A stretch of DNA of 41,209 bases from Thermoanaerobaculales bacterium. Lineage in GTDB: Bacteria; Acidobacteriota; Thermoanaerobaculia; Thermoanaerobaculales; Sulfomarinibacteraceae. Position numbers and translations under genes: made by a program. The notes beneath the pieces were generated by a model. The model saw nothing but the letters and a program-made list of their open reading frames with translations. It searched no databases and was not told where the DNA came from. Position 1 is the stretch's first letter; every line of letters starts with the position of its first letter. Of this stretch, positions 36,729 to 41,209 are shown piece after piece. The stretch spans positions 1 to 41,209 of the forward strand of contig JALOLD010000025.1 of NCBI GenBank assembly GCA_025456145.1, read 5' to 3'.

Positions 36729-39700
36729 GGCGCCTCCAGCGGCCTGGCGAGGAGGCGCTCGACCTCGAGCAGGAAGGCCCGGAGCTCGGCCGCGCGGTCG
36801 GCCGGGACGAGGCCGGGCGCGAGGTGGAAGTAGCCGGTGACGCGGTAGCCGGTGTCGAGCCGCTCGATGTCGAGGCGCAGCGAGCCGAACTCGCCGGTCA
36901 TCGTCACCGGCTCGGGCAGGTCCCCCGGCGGCCGACCGAGATCGACCTCGAGGGTCCACTCGATGTCGGGCCGGAGCTCGACCAGCAGGGGGCCCGAGCG
37001 CTCGCCGGTCGGGACGACCCGGCTCGCCAGCTCGAGCTCGCCGGGGTAGGTGGCGACCCCGCCGCGGCCGATCAGCGCCGCCCGGGCCACCACCGCCTCG
37101 AGCTCGACGATCGCCGGGTCGCTCGACGGGACCAGCCGGCGCACCGGCTCGGCGGTCAGCTCGGCCCCGGGAAAGGAGCCCTGGAGCCAGGCCGCGAAGG
37201 GCCGCGGGTCCTTGCTGCCGGCGAAGCGCGAGCGCCGCCGGTCGGCCGCCTCGCCGGTGTCCTCGAGGCGGAGGGAGAGCGGCACCCCCGCCTCGCCGGC
37301 CGGACCGAGGGTGACGGTCATCGCCGACCGCCCGGCGCCGATCACCGGCGTGACCCGGGGCCGGCTGCCGGGGCCCTCGACGACGAGCACGGTGGCGCCC
37401 TGGTCGATCGCCGGAGGCGGCAGCAGGGCGTGGCCCGCCGCGGTGCCGTCGAGCCAGAGGTCGTCCTCGGGGAGGTAGGCGATGGCGTGGTTGAAGACCT
37501 CGAGCAGCGCCAGCGAGCCGACCACCGGGCCGAGGTCGGCGGTCCGCACCATGACCATCCGGGCCGGGATGTCGATCGCCTCGTACAGCGCGACGAGCAG
37601 CGCCGCCTTGTCCTTGCAGTCGCCGATGCCGTGGGTCAGGACCCAGTCGGCCGAGAACGGCCGGAAGCGGTGCTCGCCGAACTCGAGCCCGACGTAGTCG
37701 ACCTCGTTGGTGACCCAGGCGTAGACCCGCGCGATCCGTTCGAGGCGGTCGTCGACCCCCTCGGTCAGCCGCTCGGCGAGCTCGGCGATCTGGCGCGAGC
37801 CGCGGACCCGCGGCGCGACGTGGCGGGCGTACCAGCTCGCCAGCTCCCCCCAGTCCGGGTGGCTCGAGAAGGCGAGATAGCGGCCCCGCGCGAAGGGCGG
37901 CGCCGGCGGCACGTCGTGCGGCGCCGGCTCGAGATCGCGCCAGCTCCAGGCGAGCCGGCGCTGTCCGGACGGCAGGTCGGTCTGCTCCGGCTCGCCCTCG
38001 AGGTTGAAGAGCTCCCACGCCGGCATGGTCTCGGCCGGGCCGACCAGGGCGATCTCGGCGAGCACCGTCGGCACCGAGCGGCCGATCGACAGCAACCCGC
38101 CGTCGTAGGGTCCGGTCTCGTTGCTCTCGATGGTCTCGGTCCGGACGTAGGCGACCTCGATGAGATCGCCGTCGGCGAGCTCGGGCAGGTCGAGCACCCG
38201 CAGCCTGGTGTCGTAGTAGAGGTTGTACTCCGGCTCGGCGAGACGTGGCGTGTCGCCCTGCCGGGCCGCCTCCTCGGAGCCGTCCTGCCGGATGACCCGC
38301 GCCCGGAGCACCCGCAGCCTCTCGCTCTCGGCGACATAGGGCAGGGTGCGCCGCCGGAAGGCCTCGGCGCGGGCGGCCGCGGTGACCAGAAAGACCTGCT
38401 GGACCTTCTCCTCGATGAGCTGCGAGGGCAGGAAGTGGATCTCGACGTGGTCGAGCAGGGTGACCGCCGGGTCGCCGGGTGGGGCGGCGGCGGCGAGGGC
38501 GCGCAGCTCGTCGACCCCGCGCAGCCAGCTCAGGTCCTCGACCTCGCCGCTGATCAGCTCGACGAGCCGGCTCGCCCGCCGATCCTGCGGACGCAGCTCG
38601 AGGACCCGGCGGCTCAGCTCGAGGGCGCGGCCGTCGTCGCCCGCCGCGTGCTCGACCCGGGCGAGCTCGATCAGCAGGTCGACATCCGAGGGCGAGCGGT
38701 CGAGCCCTTCGACGAGACGCTCCCGTGCCGCCCCGGCGTCGCCGACCCCGGCAACGAGCCGGACCAGACGGAGCCGCAGCGGCGTGTTGTTGGGGTCGTC
38801 CTCGAGCCCTTCGGCGAAGACCTCGAGCAGGGCGTCGCCGTCGTTGCAGGCCTCGGCCAGCCGCTGACGGAGCTCGACCACCGAGGCGGCGCCCGGAGCG
38901 CTGCCTCGCAGCGGCGCGACGAGCTCGCGGGCGAGGTCGATCCGGTGGGCGTCCATCGCCCGGTGGGCGGCGACCCGCCCGACCGCCTCGCAGGTCGGAT
39001 GGCGCCGCGCGAGATCGACGAGCTCGGGGAGCAGGACGACGCCCCACAGCTCGGAGTCGAGGTCGAGGGCCATGGCCCGCGCCGCCGGCTCCTCGCCGAG
39101 CGGCTCGAGCACCGCCGCCGCGTCGTCGAACAGTCCGCGGTCGCCGAACCAGGCGGCGAGCTCGATCCGGGCCAGCGCGAGCTCGGGATCGGCGGCGACC
39201 GCGTCGCGCAGGAGCTCGTAGGCGATCGCGTCGTCGGTGGTCATCAGCCACTCGAGCAACCGCGCGTCGCCGGGGGCCGCGGCCCGGGCCGACCGGCACA
39301 CCGACCGCGCCTCGCCCGCCCCGACCGCCTGGGGCCGGCGCAGCACGAGGTAGGCGGCGAGCGCCACCTCGGCCTCCCGTCGGCCGGCGCGCACGGCCCG
39401 CCGGATCTCGCCCTCGACATCGCGCACCTCGGGCACCGCCCGGTCGACCGGCGGGACCGCCTCGGGCGGCCCGGCGGCCTCGCCGACGCCGGACAGGGCG
39501 GCTCCGTCGGGGGCGGTCAGGCGGACCCGCAACCACCAGTCGTCGCTCTCGCTCGCGACCGCCGCGACGACCAGGTTGGGACCTCGACGCAGCCAGCCGC
39601 CGCCCGTCGTCTGGTCGTCGGCCCTCTCGATCGGCCTCGGCGAGGTCAGAACCTCGCGGCCGTTGAGCCAGACCCGCACCGCCTGGGCGGCGCCGACCCG

Positions 39701-40309
39701 GATGGCCACCGGTTGCTCGCGCTCGGAGACGACGGTCGTCGCGAGGGTCAGCATCTGCCGTTGCGCCGGCCATGCCAGACCCGACAGCCGGACCCAGCCG
39801 AGGGGATCGGTGCCGGCGGCGGACCGCCAGTCGGCGGCGACCGGCAGCCGCGCCAGGTCGTCGAAGTCGTCAAGCTCGTCGATGCCGACCGGTCCGGCGG
39901 CCCACCACCTGGTCAGCCCGCCCATCCCGGCGAACAGCTCCCGCGCCGCCGCCGGCCGGCCGGCCTCGGAGGCCAGCCGGGCGCGCATCGCGCGCAGCTC
40001 GTCGGCCATCAAAGGGTCGAGGCGCGGGCTCGCGGCGAGCCGGTCGATCGCCCGCTCGGCGAGCCTCGGGTCGGGCAGGGTGTCGCGCCAGTGGAAGACC
40101 AGGGCGAGGTGGTGGAAGTCCTCGGGAGCGACACCGTCGGCAAGCGCCCGGTCGACGTGGTCGAGGACCCGCCGCTCGATCCCGGTCGACGCCCCGGCGA
40201 TCCCGGCCGACGCGACCAGCGCGGCCCCGGCGATCAGCCGGCGGAGCGAACGCCGTCCCGCCCCCCGGGGGCGCCGGCTCGAGCGCGGTCGGTCGTCTGC
40301 CCTCAGCAC
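36725..40309 (-). CDS. DUF3857 / transglutaminase-like secreted protein with intact triad
   Basis: This 1194-aa exported protein has an Arg-rich start and hydrophobic segment (RRLIAGAALVASAGIAGAS, possibly a Tat or Sec signal). Beta-sandwich regions, TPR-like repeats (about 330-590), a DUF3857 domain (about 610-790) and a transglutaminase-like core follow. The triad is visible: Cys898 in GIGDCKDKAALL, His941 in FNHAIAYL and Asp954 in LWLDGTA. Members of this fold act as cysteine proteases, amidases or cross-linkers in the periplasm; the substrate is unknown. The GTG start at 40309 follows GATACT by 6 bases. It heads a three-gene operon with its inactive-looking paralogue and rsgA, and the genes overlap by 4 bases at each junction. 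Confidence 0.88.
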   Translation of the reverse strand: MLRADDRPRSSRRPRGAGRRSLRRLIAGAALVASAGIAGASTGIERRVLDHVDRALADGVAPEDFHHLALVFHWRDTLPDPRLAERAIDRLAASPRLDPLMADELRAMRARLASEAGRPAAARELFAGMGGLTRWWAAGPVGIDELDDFDDLARLPVAADWRSAAGTDPLGWVRLSGLAWPAQRQMLTLATTVVSEREQPVAIRVGAAQAVRVWLNGREVLTSPRPIERADDQTTGGGWLRRGPNLVVAAVASESDDWWLRVRLTAPDGAALSGVGEAAGPPEAVPPVDRAVPEVRDVEGEIRRAVRAGRREAEVALAAYLVLRRPQAVGAGEARSVCRSARAAAPGDARLLEWLMTTDDAIAYELLRDAVAADPELALARIELAAWFGDRGLFDDAAAVLEPLGEEPAARAMALDLDSELWGVVLLPELVDLARRHPTCEAVGRVAAHRAMDAHRIDLARELVAPLRGSAPGAASVVELRQRLAEACNDGDALLEVFAEGLEDDPNNTPLRLRLVRLVAGVGDAGAARERLVEGLDRSPSDVDLLIELARVEHAAGDDGRALELSRRVLELRPQDRRASRLVELISGEVEDLSWLRGVDELRALAAAAPPGDPAVTLLDHVEIHFLPSQLIEEKVQQVFLVTAAARAEAFRRRTLPYVAESERLRVLRARVIRQDGSEEAARQGDTPRLAEPEYNLYYDTRLRVLDLPELADGDLIEVAYVRTETIESNETGPYDGGLLSIGRSVPTVLAEIALVGPAETMPAWELFNLEGEPEQTDLPSGQRRLAWSWRDLEPAPHDVPPAPPFARGRYLAFSSHPDWGELASWYARHVAPRVRGSRQIAELAERLTEGVDDRLERIARVYAWVTNEVDYVGLEFGEHRFRPFSADWVLTHGIGDCKDKAALLVALYEAIDIPARMVMVRTADLGPVVGSLALLEVFNHAIAYLPEDDLWLDGTAAGHALLPPPAIDQGATVLVVEGPGSRPRVTPVIGAGRSAMTVTLGPAGEAGVPLSLRLEDTGEAADRRRSRFAGSKDPRPFAAWLQGSFPGAELTAEPVRRLVPSSDPAIVELEAVVARAALIGRGGVATYPGELELASRVVPTGERSGPLLVELRPDIEWTLEVDLGRPPGDLPEPVTMTGEFGSLRLDIERLDTGYRVTGYFHLAPGLVPADRAAELRAFLLEVERLLARPLEAP

Positions 40310-40315
40310 CGCGAC

Positions 40316-40321
40316 AGTATC
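40316..40321 (-). promoter_or_regulatory. -10 element GATACT, leaderless type
   Basis: Minus-strand TGCGATACT ends 6 bases before the GTG at 40309. No Shine-Dalgarno sequence or -35 box is visible. It probably drives the whole three-gene operon. Confidence 0.55.
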
Positions 40322-40368
40322 GCAGAGTTTGGGTCGGCGCCGTCGCCGATCCGGCGCGCCGGCTGCGC

Positions 40369-40374
40369 TACGAT
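40369..40374 (+). promoter_or_regulatory. -10 element TACGAT, leaderless type
   Basis: TGCGCTACGAT ends 7 bases before the ATG at 40382, without a Shine-Dalgarno sequence. It is back to back with the divergent GATACT element 47 bases away. Confidence 0.55.
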
Positions 40375-40381
40375 CACCGCC

Positions 40382-41083
40382 ATGACTGGGTTCAGGGCCC
40401 TCACCTTCGATGTCGGCAACACCCTCTTGCGGTGCGACCCGCCGCCCGCCGAGATCTACGCCGCGGCCCTCGGACGGCACGGGCGCCCGGTCACCGCCGC
40501 CGAGGTCGAGCCGGTCTTCGCCGCCGCCTGGACCGAGCTCCAGACCCGGACCCCGCCCGGGGTCGACCGCTACGGCGCCCTCCCCGGCGGCGAGCGGATG
40601 TGGTGGGGGGCGTTCCTGCGCGAGGTGCTCGCGCGGCTCGATCACGAGGCCGACTGGCGGCCGCTCCTCGACGACCTCTGGGCCGCCTTCGCCCGGCCCG
40701 AGGTCTGGCGGCTCTACCCCGAGGTCCGGCCGACCCTCGAGGCCGCCCGACGGCGTGGGCTGCGGCTCGGCGTGATCTCCAACTGGGACCGCCGGCTGCC
40801 CGAGATCCTCGGCCACCTCGGTCTGACCGGGTGCTTCGACACCATCACGGTGTCGGCGATCGAGGGGCTGGAGAAGCCTGCCCCCGCGATCTTCGAGCGG
40901 ACGCTGGCGCGGCTCGGCGTCGCCGCCCGGCAGGCCGTCCACATCGGCGACTCGCCCCTCGAGGACTATCGGGGCGCCGAGGGGGTCGGGATGACCGCGC
41001 TGCTCGTCGACCGCTCGGAGGACTTCGCTTGCGACGGCTACCGCACCGTCTCGCGGCTCGACCAGGCGCTCGAGCTGCTCTGA
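40382..41083 (+). CDS. HAD-superfamily hydrolase (HDHD3/dehalogenase-like)
   Basis: This 233-aa Rossmann-fold hydrolase has motif I FDVGNTLL with nucleophile Asp10, motif II VISNWD, motif III Lys in EGLEKPAPAIF, and motif IV GDSPLEDYRGA. A helical cap lies between motifs I and II (about 20-110), as in subfamily IA. The second Asp of the usual DxDxT is Gly here, as in haloacid dehalogenases and HDHD3-type proteins, so it may not be an ordinary phosphatase. RLYPEVRPTLEAARRRGLRL and the late DY-GA-x-x-x-G pattern resemble HDHD3. The substrate is unknown. It is transcribed divergently from the transglutaminase operon. Confidence 0.93.
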   Translation: MTGFRALTFDVGNTLLRCDPPPAEIYAAALGRHGRPVTAAEVEPVFAAAWTELQTRTPPGVDRYGALPGGERMWWGAFLREVLARLDHEADWRPLLDDLWAAFARPEVWRLYPEVRPTLEAARRRGLRLGVISNWDRRLPEILGHLGLTGCFDTITVSAIEGLEKPAPAIFERTLARLGVAARQAVHIGDSPLEDYRGAEGVGMTALLVDRSEDFACDGYRTVSRLDQALELL

Positions 41084-41133
41084 CGCGCGGTCGAGCCCCG
41101 GGGCATACCTATCCGGATCGCTCAGGTTCTGAC

Positions 41134-41209
41134 CGATCCCGATCCCGATGCGACGTCCGGTCATCCGTCGCAACCACGAAGACACCAAGACACGAAGGCG
41201 AGCACGAAG
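41134..41209. repeat. Intergenic repeats: GATCCC hexamers and CACGAAG-type repeat
   Basis: Two to three CGATCC-type hexamers (41134-41149) are followed by a purine-rich stretch (41175-41209) made of CACGAAG, ACACCAAG and ACACGAAG, which runs off the window. It is AT-richer than the surrounding DNA. I know such AACCACGAAGACAC-type stretches from intergenic regions of several environmental bacterial phyla. Confidence 0.6.

Noticed and set aside
36824..41083. Very long plus-strand open frame opposite the transglutaminase genes
   Set aside because: It is Pro/Arg/Gly/Asp-rich without domain patterns and lies antisense to genes with clear catalytic motifs. Only its last 702 bases (the HAD gene) are real.

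Overview
The window is very GC-rich, densely coded DNA from one bacterial chromosome, with no rRNA, tRNA, prophage, insertion sequence or CRISPR array. The gene set includes a Pkn2-type Ser/Thr kinase with a repeat tail, a large secreted Asp-box (VPS10-like) propeller protein, a DUF4388 regulator, DUF3857-transglutaminase proteins and many large secreted proteins of unknown role. With the base composition, this fits Acidobacteriota best, possibly class Thermoanaerobaculia. That placement is inferred; Myxococcota or Gemmatimonadota are not excluded without a phylogenetic marker.

Layout. 1-3872: the 3' part of a membrane Ser/Thr kinase, then a TerB-like/trypsin-like membrane protease. 3981-8874: a secreted-protein block headed by a near-consensus promoter, with a 66-aa two-Cys peptide precursor, a beta-propeller-like protein, a 1001-aa Ig-like repeat protein and a small helical periplasmic protein. 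8944-13265 (minus): a STAS protein, a large MscS-type channel and NhaA. 13443-16730: the Asp-box propeller protein. 16743-21317 (minus): a dynamin-like GTPase, a gamma-glutamyltransferase and a ferritin-like protein. The last two are separated by a 626-bp intergenic region with two inverted hexamer-based repeat arrays. 21534-24550 (plus): an ECF sigma factor, a SMUG1-type uracil-DNA glycosylase, a two-CxxC protein and MnmA. 24683-29785 (minus): an NtrC-type response regulator overlapped by a PDZ/multi-TM/GAF/PAS histidine kinase, then a cNMP-binding/DUF4388 protein. 29945-32272 (plus, divergent): a protein with a divergent class III cyclase domain. 32311-40309 (minus): a tightly overlapping three-gene operon of an active-looking DUF3857-transglutaminase protein, a paralogue without the catalytic Cys and His, and rsgA. 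40382-41083: a HAD hydrolase, then an intergenic repeat at the window edge.

Three themes stand out. First, at least eight genes have a TAnnnT-like -10 hexamer only 6-8 bases before the start codon, so leaderless transcription looks common and helps to fix start sites. Second, a cyclase-like protein and a cNMP-binding/DUF4388 protein are transcribed divergently from two such promoters 159 bp apart, which suggests a nucleotide-signalling module. Third, several units look undescribed as combinations: the small Cys peptide with a propeller protein, the TerB-protease fusion, the active and apparently dead transglutaminase pair coupled to rsgA, and the inverted arrays that abut the ggt promoter.
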